A DNA stretch of 64,000 bases, taken from Amanita rubescens (lineage: Eukaryota > Basidiomycota > Agaricomycetes > Agaricales > Amanitaceae). Under the pieces are notes generated by a model. That model saw only the letters and a list, made by a program, of their open reading frames with translations. It was not told where the DNA came from and ran no database searches. The position numbers and the translations under genes are program-made. This document shows, piece by piece, positions 25,940-36,246 of the stretch. Every line of letters begins with the position of its first letter. Within the stretch, counting starts at the first letter, position 1. The stretch covers positions 1 through 64,000 of the forward strand of contig WION01000128.1 in NCBI GenBank assembly GCA_015039365.1, given 5' to 3'.

Positions 25940-26271
25940 TGGGACAACTAGTTCATCGGTGATAAAGTAATCGGCAGACGAGGAAAGGCAGACTTATCCC
26001 TTGTAGAATAGGTGGCGAGTTCTCGAGATACTAGTATGGACGAAGTAAACACCAGTTGGGCGAGATTTCCATCCACCCTCCGTGAGGCACCGCATAAGAT
26101 TCGAAGGATGATGGAAACTAGCTGGACGGGCCAGGCGATGTGCGTCACGTCAAGTGACTGTCATACAGAAACGTTTACATTCATCAGAAAGTACATTGAC
26201 ACAGCTATAAATGAAGCTATCACCGCAGCGCTGGTCTTGTGCTCTTAACTTACCAACAGTTGAACCACAAA

Positions 26272-27905
26272 TCATTCGGACAGGAACTGCCCAATCTGGC
26301 TTCGTATAAACTCCACGTCTCGGTCATTCCCACCGCCACCCGCTTTTGATACCGCAGGTCATTGAATCATGACATCCGGATGGAAGCACGGCTGCACTTA
26401 CCAACGTGTCCCCAAATCGAGTCGATAACTACAAGCTTCGCTTTGTCCCCCAAGTATTTAATTTCGATCTCATTGTCCTCGGGCTGCCGAAAGCCTGTAA
26501 GCCTTGTCTATCCAAACGCAACATTTGGGTAAAGCGTACCGGGAAGTATAGATCCGTCTTGCTGGGCATAATCAGTCCTTTTGCCTTGATTCTGCCTAGT
26601 GCGGTTTGCAAGTCAGGATCGCCGTGTATCTTTGCGACGTCCCCGGTTTGCCACGTATTCAACATGGTAAGCATATCGTTCGCATCCCATGCCCGAATGT
26701 AGTTCTCTCCCCAACATTCGTGCAGGAACGAGTTGAGATCTGGGTACCTGCAATGCATGCGGTCAAGGTTGGTGTCAATATGCGGACAAGTGACTCACAG
26801 TCCGTTCTTGAGGTGCTTATTCTCGCGGAACCACTGTCGCGAACGTCATTGCACTTGGTCCGGGAATATGTAATCTACGTACGGCTTGGCCATATGCCCA
26901 TGCGCTATAAACCCTTCCAAATGCTCTAAGGCCATGTTGAGGGACTGATTTATAGTGGCCGCCTTCAAAATCTTTGGAGGCGGTGAGTGCAGCCTTGGGG
27001 CCCTCCAAAAAGCTAGACAAGAGGTCAACCATTACATGTACGAGCGACAACATGCGCTTCACCATTGGTTGTGAACGCTCGTGCGCGCCGAACCGCATAT
27101 AACTACGTATCTACGATATCAACTCAGTAAATCAAAACAAAATGTTCTTCAAATCGCTCACTTTTCCAAGAAATCAGGGTACATGACTGCCCAATGGTAC
27201 GCCTACAGAACAAGTCATTGGCGAGTAACTCAACGTGTGCATCTATTCATACCTGTTGTCCACCCATGGAAAACCCGACTACCATATGCACTTTCTTGAT
27301 GTCCAGGTGTTTAGTAAGAACCGCGTATTGGGCACGTCTATAAGGACATCATATTCGCCGTATCGTGAGGATACTGGTAATCGGGCTTACATATTGTCCG
27401 CATAAGATACAGAGGGAAAGTACGGGCCATTATAGGGCACTGGCTTATTAATTGACAAGCTGAATTCGCTGAAGATTTAATCTGATGGTGAAGCTTACTG
27501 TATTCGACGGCGATGAAGACTGGGAAAGCATCGCGTCTAATCAGTTCAGGTTAGTTTCAAGTAGAAATCACCCACCTCGCCGTTTGAGAACAGCCCAAAA
27601 GTAACCACGAAGTATTTTGTAGGATCCAGGGCCTGTCATCGCATTTCAGGACATGAAACAAGCAGCGAGGCGCGGGCTGACCTTTCCCTCACCAACCATG
27701 TAAAGCTGGGCTGAAAAAACACAAATTCAAACAATGTCCAATTAGCAAGCAAAGACTTACAATCTAGTTTCCCAGAATAACAGGTAGGAAAAACGATACA
27801 TGGATTCTTTGGATCGCCGTACGTTCTAAACGCGGTTATGGCATCGGGAAGGACACCGCCCTCGACGCGGAAGCGACCGTGGTGGTAGCACTGAGTCCCA
27901 GTCAT
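26272..27905 (-). CDS. Homoserine O-acetyltransferase-family alpha/beta hydrolase
   Basis: Alpha/beta hydrolase of the MetX-like family; it may be an acyltransferase or an esterase. Start 27905 (MTGTQCYHHGRFRVEGG). The chain runs over about ten small exons: AFRTYGDPKNPCIVFPTCY, QLYMVGEGK, ALDPTKYFVVTFGLFSNGE, SSSPSNT, YNGPYFPSVSYADN, RAQYAVLTKHLDIKKVHMVV, GFSMGGQQ, AYHWAVMYPDFLEK, VICGSARTSVHNQCFLEGP, then the KAALTASKDF block, WFRENKHLKNGL, YPDLNSFLHECWGENY and LVVIDSIWGHV, ending in a last exon GGGGNDRDVEFIRSQIGQFL with the stop at 26272. The nucleophile elbow GFSMGG and the late His in SIWGHVAGG are present. Introns inferred by eye restore every junction, so the gene looks intact. Fungal genomes carry several such genes besides the true methionine-pathway enzyme; the substrate here is unknown. 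Confidence 0.85.
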
Positions 27906-28784
27906 CAGAACGAACCGCGGTGGATAGAGAGCGGCGGCTTATCTATATAGTGCGAAATACTCGGCCATTCCGGGGCACCGCAATAATCCGATAGGATGAT
28001 AAATTCGTCGGGCGCACATCCATTGGCGACGCGCCCCGCCTTTCGACTCGGATGCGCCTTTTTCATCCTTCCTCTCACTCCACCGCTTTCTCGTCGCCAG
28101 CTTCGCCCTAAATTTCTTCCGCCCCTCTATAGGTTTGTGGAGCAAGCCTGTGCTGCAGCGATTATCCTTCCATCGGCAGGGGACCGGCCCGACTTCTGAG
28201 CCGCAGTTTCGGTACCACGTGCACCTTCGCTGACGACTCCCTCAGCGCGGATCCTGCTTTCCGCATTCCCAACCCCTCTACACAGCGAGAGATTCTAGCT
28301 CCCTACGTCATAGGTCGACAAAAGCCCGACAAAGAACTTAGTCGTTCCTAGAAGTCGTGATGTGGAGCTATCTGTCCGTTGGCAAAGCACTTATGCGTCA
28401 TCTAAAAAGGTAAACAAATAGCCATACGAAGGAAATATAAAACTGCCGGCGTCCCAGCATGACTATGTGAACTGTGAACTAGTTCCCTTTTTAGTTATTA
28501 AACTCCTCCGAGATCTTCCGAAATATACTCAACTGACCGGAATCGTAACGGAAATGTAAATGATGGACGGGGTTAAGATAGAGTTACAGGAACGCCACTA
28601 CATTCATTAGATAGTATGACTCGGGATTGTTATTGTAATTGAGCAGTGTTCGTGTTGAAATGATTAGATATGAAAACAGGTAGTCATCGTAGTCAAGGCT
28701 GTATAAAGCTGCTCCTAACACCATCAGTTACCAAGCGCTAGAGAACATATTTTATAACTGACTATAAGTCACCAGACTTCAGCC
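27906..28784. other. Intergenic stretch with no supported gene
   Basis: Lies between the hydrolase start (27905) and the 3' end of GRX5. Short frames around 27940-28200 overlap on both strands, a sign of GC-rich chance frames, and show no domain. Confidence 0.4.
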
Positions 28785-29353
28785 CTACGAGGACGCGCTT
28801 GCTGGCTTCAAGTCCTCCTCTGCAACTTTTGGAATAACACCATGCTTCTCTAGTACCGCCTCAAGTTCACCTGATTGATGCACTGGTACGACATAAAGCG
28901 AGTCAGCTGCATGAGGACCCAAAAGAACCGACCCAACGCACTGCCCAATACAATATCACACCCGCCAATAAATTCACCATTAACGTACACCTGAGGAACA
29001 GTAGGCCACTCCCTGTCATCCAAAACCCATCATTATGCCGCTTTAAAGTCCTGAACAAGAAACACGTACGAATACTCCTTGATAGAACTCCTCAGCTCTG
29101 GATCTACAAGAACATCATACGACTGCATCTTTTCCGGGGCAACACCGTGCAAATCCAGTATCTGGACAACCGCGCGCGAGAAACCACACTGTGGTAGTTC
29201 CGGTGTGCCCTTCATGAAGAGCACAAGTGGTTTGGCTTTGACCGCGCCATCAATTTTGGCACGAGCTTCCTGCGTTATGAAGCGGAGAGAGCCTAGTCTA
29301 CAACGAGCAGAGAAAGTAGTTCGAGTTGCTGACCGGAGAAATAGAGATTGCAT
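28785..29353 (-). CDS. GRX5: Mitochondrial monothiol glutaredoxin
   Basis: Fe-S cluster carrier of the mitochondrial iron-sulfur assembly pathway. Start 29353. The first 30 or so residues ([20 protein letters not shown]) are basic, Ser/Arg-rich and free of acids, as expected of a mitochondrial presequence. The core has [20 protein letters not shown] with the monothiol CGFS active site. After an intron come [19 protein letters not shown] (TVP cis-Pro and the GGCD glutathione-binding turn), and after a second intron [19 protein letters not shown], with the stop at 28785. The donor of the second intron lies at A|GTGCGT after the GCDIVLG codons. All family residues are present and the length is normal for Grx5. 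Confidence 0.95.
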
Positions 29354-29533
29354 GGCAAACTTTTGCGTGATGACGAAACGACCTCAAGTGCTCACGGTTA
29401 CGTAATCACATGACTAACGTTTTGCCTTACACGGTACTACGCCCGCCGGGCTGTTATGTTCCTCAACGTTGGAAATTTAAATTCGAGCTTGAGAATGAGG
29501 TAATGAACGTCTGGAGAATGCATTCAATCATGT

Positions 29534-30971
29534 TCAAAATCGCCGAACTTTGGCAGAAATAGGTAAAAATACAAGCGTTTCGGGGGGCTTGGGATCCCAG
29601 CTGGTGAATTCAAAGTCAACCTCCTCCTTCTCGCACAATAATTCCAGACTTTCCAACACATTAGACGACCCAACCCACATTACATTCGTCTCTATGTCCA
29701 GTTCCTGTAGGCGTTCGATGCCGGTGTCAACCGTGGAATGGCGACTTTTGATCATTTTTTGCACTGCTTGGAGGTGACGGTTGTTGATGTTTGAGTAACT
29801 GTAAAGGGATAACGAATTTAAATTTCGTAGAGGCGGTTCTCGTGGCTGGGCTGCGTCTGTGGTTGATCCAGCAAGCCATTTAACCACTTCGACGAGAAAT
29901 TCGTCGTGAGCCAGTATCAATTCCTCAAGATCCGGTGTGTGCAACAAAACCTCTTTATGAGCCCGTAATGCGAGATGCTTTAATGACAGCACGGAGAGCT
30001 CGCAGTTCGATCGGAGGAGGAAGTCTATTGTTTTCCTAGCATTATTGGAGTCGCTCTCTTCGAACTCAATCTCCAGCTTCTTCAATGCAGGGGTTTCTAG
30101 GATGGTTAGGAGAAACGCCCCTTCAATGCACAGACGTTCCAGGCATGGAAGCTTAATGGTTTTAGCATTCATATGTGCAGGGTCGGGATCAAAAATGGTG
30201 CTGCCAATATTGAGTGCCTCCAGAGTCCAGATTAACTGTCTGTTGAAGGGTAGTGATGATGGTCTGAGGACTGTCTGAGGAACGAAGGTGAATACTTGTT
30301 AGTGAAGCCCAGTTGAACTTCCATGCCGCGTCCTCAAGATGGAGAAGTTGGATATCCGTTAGAAGGGGCACGTCCTCGAAAATGTCCCCCATTTGAGGAA
30401 GTAAAGTGACATCATGGTTGGCTCTTTCCATCTCGTGACGATACGGTAGAATGAGCTCCAAGCGTTGTAACAATGGAAGACGGCTTTTGACGCTACGGAG
30501 TAGTAAAAACTCTGGTAGCCGCAGTTGCATTGATACATTTTCCCATTGCGTTGAATGATCTATGAGTTTCGAAAGAACGAGCTCGACGCAGGAGACTTCT
30601 TGATCGCTGTAGTAAGATTTCTTCTTGTATAAGGTGAAGGAGAACGGAGCCCCGTGTGCGACATCGAGAAAAAATGCTAATATCGCCATGGTACGCGCGG
30701 AGTCCGGTCGTAGAGTACGGGGAAGCTCCGGCTTAGGATCATTCGGAGAGTACGACCTGATCCATGGTCGGGTTTCCTTATCCTCAGGACGCTCCATCTC
30801 GATTTCATTCCAGAAGTAGGCCTGCATTGAAAAAAATATAGCTCTCCATTTGGAGCAAATTTGGCCAAGGTACCACGGGAACTCGTATGGTTCCAGAAGT
30901 CGCAAAGGTGAAGATAAGTGCAAAAAGATCTCGCGTATAATATCTGCGGGTATGGGGCCCGTTGATGCCAT
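29534..30971 (-). pseudogene. F-box/LRR protein, frameshifted (F-box copy 1)
   Basis: Paralog of the intact gene at 31861-33297. It starts MASTGPIPADIIREIFLHLS, an F-box-like helix set, continues FPWYLGQICSKWRAIFFSMQ and enters the leucine-rich part. Near 30221-30229 an extra 7 bp (CAGAGTC or its shift) relative to the intact copy breaks the frame after the codons for TTLQQTVNL. The remaining 210 codons are open in another frame (29534-30172), from the KTIKLPCLERLCIEGAF block to the end. Apart from this lesion the copy is well preserved, so inactivation is recent, or the insertion is a sequencing error. F-box proteins normally recruit targets to SCF ubiquitin ligases. Confidence 0.8.
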
Positions 30972-31860
30972 GGTTCAGCGATAACTGCACGAGAAGCTTG
31001 AGTTCAGATTGTTGGACACGTATAAACTAAGCGAAATCTTACACTGCGCCGCTGTAGTTTGAATGAGCCCATTCAATACAATTGACTGAGTTCGTGCTCA
31101 GCTCGGTAAATTCCGAGTTCCTGCTGCTCGTTGACGATGATGACAATCGAACAAAGTTTCCTTCCATAGTGAAGAACAATGCTCTGCCAAGTTATTGACC
31201 TGAACCTCCAGCGTCTAATCTACGCTATGATTTGGCTTATTACTTTGATCGCTCTGTTATCAAACACTTCACCAAGCTCCTAAGCAGCAGCAGCCGGGGA
31301 AAACGATAGACTTCCTCCTCTGATCGAACTGCGAGCTCTCTGTGCTATCATTAAAGCATCTCGAATTGCGGGCTCATGCATCACGAAGAGCTTTACCGGA
31401 TCTTGAGGAATTGTCACTGGTTCACTCGTCAAAGTGGTTAAATGGCTTGCTGGATCAAATACGGCCTTTTCTGCTCTGACTCGAAGTACTGATGCACGCT
31501 CTATCCAACTCAACGTTACCTCACGTGCGTATTGCGCCTCTTGGCCCTGAGTCCTGACCCCATTTTGCCGCTCACACCCTTTACTACTGTGCCGTAGTAG
31601 CATTGTCATTCACCATAAGTACCCATTTGTTTTAAATGAAGTCTGGGTATGCAGATGTGTGTGCATTGATCCCCGACCACCAATCCCATGGTTTGTGGTC
31701 ACAATCCACATCAACGCGCTAGACAGGACCTCGACGACGAGGCGCGGCGGCGCAACGCCCAAGCTGAGTGGCAGGCTGTTACTGTATATACGTTCCTCAG
31801 CGTTGGAAACTTTCTAAATCCGAGCTTGAGAATGAGGTAATGGGTGCATAGAGATCCCAT
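30972..31860. other. Spacer between F-box copies 1 and 2, with a possible small ORF
   Basis: A 109-codon minus-strand frame (31280-31609, starting MTMLLRHSSKGCERQ and ending SLSFSPAAAA) has no recognised domain and may be chance. The part from about 31610 to 31860 is shared with the 3' flank of F-box copy 3 (35960-36200) and belongs to the duplicated block. Confidence 0.45.
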
Positions 31861-33297
31861 TCAATCTAGCAGAAATACATGCGCTTTGTGGAGCACTGGA
31901 TCCCAGCCCCAGCGGCTGAAGAATTCAAAGTCAATCTCCTCCTCCTCACACAATGATTCCAGACTCTCCAACACTCTAGCTGACCCAACCCACGCTCCAT
32001 CCGTCTCTATGTCCAGTTCCTGTAGGCGTTTGATGCTGGCGTCAACCGTGGAATGGCGACTTTTGATCATTTCTTGCACTGCTTGGAGGTGACTGTTGTT
32101 GATGTTCGAGTAACTGCAAAGGGATAATGAATTTAAGCTTTGTAGAGGCAGTTCTCGTGCCTGGGCTGCGTCTGTGGTTGATCCAGCAAGCCACTTAACC
32201 ACTTCAACGAGAAATTCGTCATGAGTCAGTGTCAATTCCTCAAGATCCGGCGTGTGCAACAAAACCTGTTTATGAGCCCATAATTCGAGATTCTCTAATG
32301 ACAGCACAGAGAGCTCGCAGTTCGATCGGAGGAAGAAGTTTATTGTTGTCCTAGCATCATTGGAGTCACCGGCGTCGAACGCAATCTCCAGCTCCTTCAA
32401 TGCAGGGGTTTCTAGGATGGTTAGGAGAAACACCCCTTCAATGGACAGATATTCCAGGTATGGAAGCTTAATGGTTTTAGCATTCACGTGTGTAGGGTCG
32501 GGATCAAAATTTGTGCTCTCAATATCGAGTGCCTCCAGATTAATGGTCTGTTGAAGGGTAGTGATGATGGTCTGAGGACTGTCTGAGTAACGAAGGTGAA
32601 GACTTGTCAGTGAAGCCCAGTTGAACTTCCATGCTGCGTCCTCAAGACAAAGAAGTTCGATATGGTTTAGAAGGGGCGCGTCCTCGAAAATGTCCCCCAT
32701 TTGAGGAAGTAAAGTGACATCGTGGTTGTCTTCTTCCATTTCGTGACGATACGGTATAACGAGCTCCAAGCTTTGTAACAATGGAAGGCGGCTTTTGACG
32801 CTACGGAGCAGTAAAAACTCTGGTAGCCGCAGTCGCATTGATACATTTTCCCATTGCATTGAATAATCCATGAGTTTTGGAAGAACGAGCTGCACGCAGG
32901 AAACTTCTTGGTCGCTGTAGTAAGAATCCTCCTTGTATAGGGTGAAGGAGAACGGTGCCCCGCGTGCGACATCGAGAAAAAATGCCAATATTGCCATAGT
33001 ACGTGAGGAATCCGGTCGTCGATTACGGGGCAGCTCCGGCTCAAGATCATTCATAGAGTATATCCACTGTGATGGGGTTTCCCTGTCTTCAGGACGCTCC
33101 ATCTCGATTTCATTCCAGAAGTAGGCCTGCATTGACAAAAAAATAGCCCTCCATTTGGAGCAAATTTGGCCGAGGTACCACGGAAACTCGTGTGGTTTCA
33201 GAAGTTGCAAAGGTGAAGATAAGTACGAAAAGATCTCGCGTATAATTTCTACAGGTATGGCGCGGTGGGTCGGCGAGAGTACCGCCTTTGATGCCAT
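31861..33297 (-). CDS. F-box/LRR protein, intact (F-box copy 2)
   Basis: Single-exon frame of 478 residues starting MASKAVLSPTHRAIPVEIIR. The N-terminal IPVEIIREIFSYLSSPLQLL and WYLGQICSKWRAIFLSMQ form an F-box-like motif of the kind that binds Skp1. A segment with ERPEDRETPSQW and RTMAILAFFLDVARGAPFSF is followed by leucine-rich repeats with regular L-x-x-L spacing (LPLLQSLELVIPYRHEM, LLNHIELLCLEDAAWKFNW, LPYLEYLSIEGVFLLTILE, ALKELEIAF, CELSVLSLENLELW). It is the only undamaged member of a local three-copy family and the template for reading the other two. Its likely role is substrate recognition for an SCF ubiquitin ligase; the target is unknown. Confidence 0.85.
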   Translation of the reverse strand: MASKAVLSPTHRAIPVEIIREIFSYLSSPLQLLKPHEFPWYLGQICSKWRAIFLSMQAYFWNEIEMERPEDRETPSQWIYSMNDLEPELPRNRRPDSSRTMAILAFFLDVARGAPFSFTLYKEDSYYSDQEVSCVQLVLPKLMDYSMQWENVSMRLRLPEFLLLRSVKSRLPLLQSLELVIPYRHEMEEDNHDVTLLPQMGDIFEDAPLLNHIELLCLEDAAWKFNWASLTSLHLRYSDSPQTIITTLQQTINLEALDIESTNFDPDPTHVNAKTIKLPYLEYLSIEGVFLLTILETPALKELEIAFDAGDSNDARTTINFFLRSNCELSVLSLENLELWAHKQVLLHTPDLEELTLTHDEFLVEVVKWLAGSTTDAAQARELPLQSLNSLSLCSYSNINNSHLQAVQEMIKSRHSTVDASIKRLQELDIETDGAWVGSARVLESLESLCEEEEIDFEFFSRWGWDPVLHKAHVFLLD

Positions 33298-33945
33298 GGT
33301 TCAACGATAACTGCACGAGAAGCTTGAGTTCAGATTGACACGTATAAAGCCTGAACTAAATCTTACACTGCGACACTGTAGTTGTGGTTGAACGAGCGCT
33401 TGGCAATATATTGAATACAATTTGCTCAGCTCGGTAATTTCCGAGTCCGGTTTACAAGTCGCATGCTCGCGCCCCGCCTTTCCTATGAACCTCAAATGAT
33501 GTCATTGCCATCCGCGTCTTTCGTTCCTCGTTTCCCTTCTCTCTCTGTCGTCTCCACACCATGTCTGCGCTGGAGCAGCAATATCAATGCATCAAGTTGG
33601 GGCACATTCTGCTCTGGTGATTATGAGGGATACACTGGAGTGCAACAAACTTGGAACCATCAGGATGCGAAGAAATATAAAGTTGGCTGACCGAGGCGCC
33701 TTGGGTTATTCAATCGCACGGGGGTGCGTCTCTCGCCAGCCGTGGATGGACGTCCGGTCGTCAAGCTTCAAGAGCAGAAGCGGGCGTGCCGATGGAATAG
33801 ACAGGGCAGGGGCGCCCTGTTTCTTATGAGAGCATTCTTCGTACATAGTTTTACAATTTTCCAGCAAGCTCCGTCTGTGCATAACGTTTATTTAGATCTC
33901 ATAGCCCGCAAACATCCATCTACCCCAAAGCTACACTTCGCCTCC
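33298..33945. other. Intergenic stretch upstream of F-box copy 2
   Basis: The first 150 bp (to about 33450) resemble the upstream flanks of F-box copies 1 and 3 and form part of the duplicated unit. Overlapping short plus-strand frames at 33463-33829 have no recognisable domain. Confidence 0.4.
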
Positions 33946-34391
33946 CTAATGATCCAAGTTCAACCATCCCAAATCGAAGACGAAAACCCCATCAATCAGA
34001 TTCTTTTTCCATTGGTCCGTGTCCAAATGTGCAAACATGTGCGAGTCTCCTATGTCACCGACGGCTAAAAGATCGAAAATGAGGTTCAATCGCGAAACGT
34101 TCATTCATATCTCCACTCACGTTTCCCTCTGGAGGGTTCCCACCTGACAATATCCTTAACTGTCTCATATTTGATCCTCAGAATGTAGACCATTTTCTCT
34201 TTCGCAAAGTGTTTGTTGACAATTTCGGGAACTTGTTTCGAGGTCGATAGATGAATGAATTTATCGTCGATATCCTTTTGATTCAAAGGAAGAGTTTCGG
34301 GGAGGGGATCAGGGAGTAGCTCCGGCTGCGATGAAGGGATTAACTTGTATAGGTAGGTTGGCAAGTTCCCCGTAGAGTCGGACATTTTCAA
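33946..34391 (-). CDS. DUF952 family protein
   Basis: Small protein of about 129 residues. Two exons: 34391 (or Met at 34385, MSDSTGNL) to 34121, and 34064-33946, with a 56-nt intron beginning GTGAGT. The DUF952 family signature is clear: YLYKLIPSSQPE near the start, DKFIHLSTSKQVPEIVNKHF in the middle with the IHLST core, VYILRIKYETVKD and RWEPSRGK before the intron, and DSHMFAHLDTDQW after it, which supplies the family's terminal strand. The family has an ADP-ribosyl-glycohydrolase/ART-like proposal in the literature as I recall it, but no function can be read here. It is divergent from the FG-GAP gene starting 197 bp away. Confidence 0.85.
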
Positions 34392-34587
34392 TCAGGGAGT
34401 GAAGGAAGCCTTGGTCGCCAAGTTGATCGAATATAAATCAAAATGCTACGTCAATCCATGACTTGAGCAGTTTAGGGAGACCTTAATCGATGGAAGAAGA
34501 TGATACCCATATCGAGGAACCGAAAGAAGCTGTGGTCGCCTTAATTATAAATCAATCCAATTATGAAGCGGGTCATCGATTCAACAT

Positions 34588-35454
34588 ATGACTTGTGGTT
34601 TCGACCAGACCACGACCAATAGGAGAAGCCATGGTCCCTTAATTGAATATCTGATTATGAATCGAGTCGACATGTATGATATGACTTCGAGATTCCGATT
34701 CACTCCGCCCTCTATCGTCCTCCATGACCTCGGTTACGATCAGGGCTGGCAGCTTGACAAGCATCTCCGCTTTTTGGTCGACTTCTATGGAAGCGGCTTC
34801 CCCGACATCATTGGATTTGGAGAGACGAGCGTCGTTGTTGTGAGAAACAACCGCAATGGGACATTCGGAGATCGTCGCGATCTCGATCCAGGCCAGTTCA
34901 CCTACTCACACGGTTGGCGCGTCGATAAGCATGTTCGGACCCTCGCCGATGTGACAGGCAAAGGGCATCCTGATATTGTCGGCTTCGGTGATAAGGGTGT
35001 CTATATCGCGGTCAACAATGGGGATGGCACTGTGGAACCGGCGAAGCTTGTGCTCGAAGAATTTGGATACAACCAGGGATGGCGCAGCGAGAGGGATCTC
35101 CGCATGGTCGTAGACCTCAAAGGTAATGGACTCGGGGATATTGTGGGATTCGGCAGGTCCGGCGTCTATGTATCGAGAAACAGAGGAAACGGCAGGTTTG
35201 AACCACCGAAGCTTGTCGCCCGCGACTTTGGATATCTCCAAGGTTATAGAGTCGAGAAGCATCAGCGGGTTATGGTTGACGTCACAGGCAATGGATGTGC
35301 AGACATCGTTGCGTTCGGAGAGACGGAGGCGTATGTTGCTTTCAATGACGGAGAAGGAGACTTCTGGCCCGCGCAAAAGTTCGCTAACGACTTCAGCTGG
35401 AAGAAAGGATGGGATCCATCTAAGACCGTTCGATATGTTACGCGTTTGGACTGA
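34588..35454 (+). CDS. FG-GAP/VCBS-repeat beta-propeller, lectin-like
   Basis: Single exon, up to 288 residues; a start at the internal Met of MNRVDMYDM (about 34657) is also plausible. At least five repeats of about 47 residues are visible. Each has a GW-x-x-x-KH or E(R/K)-x-x-R entry, a D-x-x-G-x-G-x-x-DI(V/I)GFG calcium-loop-like core, and a strand such as GVYIAVNNGDGT. Examples are DVTGKGHPDIVGFG, DLKGNGLGDIVGFG and DVTGNGCADIVAFG. This pattern is that of integrin-type FG-GAP blades and of the Psathyrella velutina-type fungal lectin propeller. No signal peptide is seen, so a cytoplasmic lectin role is possible, as for many mushroom lectins. Carbohydrate binding is inferred, not shown. Confidence 0.8.
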   Translation: MTCGFDQTTTNRRSHGPLIEYLIMNRVDMYDMTSRFRFTPPSIVLHDLGYDQGWQLDKHLRFLVDFYGSGFPDIIGFGETSVVVVRNNRNGTFGDRRDLDPGQFTYSHGWRVDKHVRTLADVTGKGHPDIVGFGDKGVYIAVNNGDGTVEPAKLVLEEFGYNQGWRSERDLRMVVDLKGNGLGDIVGFGRSGVYVSRNRGNGRFEPPKLVARDFGYLQGYRVEKHQRVMVDVTGNGCADIVAFGETEAYVAFNDGEGDFWPAQKFANDFSWKKGWDPSKTVRYVTRLD

Positions 35455-36246
35455 TAGTTACGAATCATCTATCCGAAAGTCGCCACGAAAATGTATAGTA
35501 TTATTTACTTGGACTTGAAAGCATCCATCTCGTTGACCACAAGCTGCCGCTCTGAGAGATTGTCTTCAATCGGAAATTACCAAGAGTGATCATGAGCGTC
35601 GTATTTTGTTCTATTGAAACAATCATTGCTAGTAGTAATTGTTGAATGAAAAGGACCTGTTTCGTGGATATCAAAGGAAGTTACAAGGTATTCAAACAAG
35701 TTGCGCCCACTTGGATTTGCAAACGTCTCGAAATTATCGATACGCCTCAAGTGAAACGTGCTAGCGTAATGAGTTCGTGTGGTTATTTGGTGCCCCTAAA
35801 ACTTTATGTAGGGTGTTCGTGGGGTTGGAAGAGGCTATTGACGATATTGGCATCGCTGATTCCGAGGACACGTTGATGACGAACGAGTTGGAACGACCAT
35901 ATCAAGTACAGTTACATAGTCGCTATCATACCTGACGGTGGTACCTTTCTGTGTAGCGTTGTCGTGCCCACTCCCTTTAAATGAAGTCTGGGTGTGCGAG
36001 ATGTGTGTGCATCGATGCCCGATGCCTGATGACCTCATGGTCTGCAGTCACAAATCCACGTCAAGACCCTTGTCCCACGCGCTACGCCCAAGCTGAATGG
36101 CGAGCTGTTATGTTCTTCAACGTTGGAAATCTAAATTCGAGCTTGAGAATGAGGTAACGGACGCATGGAGATTCCATTCAATCCTGTTCAAAATCACCGA
36201 ACTCCGACCCGGGGAGAGATACAAACACTTTGGGGGGCTTTAAAAC
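35455..36246. other. Intergenic stretch, second half is a duplicated F-box 3' flank
   Basis: From about 35960 to 36200 the sequence resembles 31620-31860 (shared TTTAAATGAAGTCTGGGT, GATGTGTGTGCAT, CGCCCAAGCTGA and CGTTGGAAA blocks) and, at its end, 29465-29545. The first half shows no supported feature. Confidence 0.6.

Noticed and set aside
27939..28199. Overlapping short ORFs on both strands
   Set aside because: Mirror-image frames in a GC-rich segment without any domain.
34906..35376. 156-codon minus-strand frame opposite the FG-GAP gene
   Set aside because: Antisense to the repeated propeller codons; it is repetitive for the same reason.
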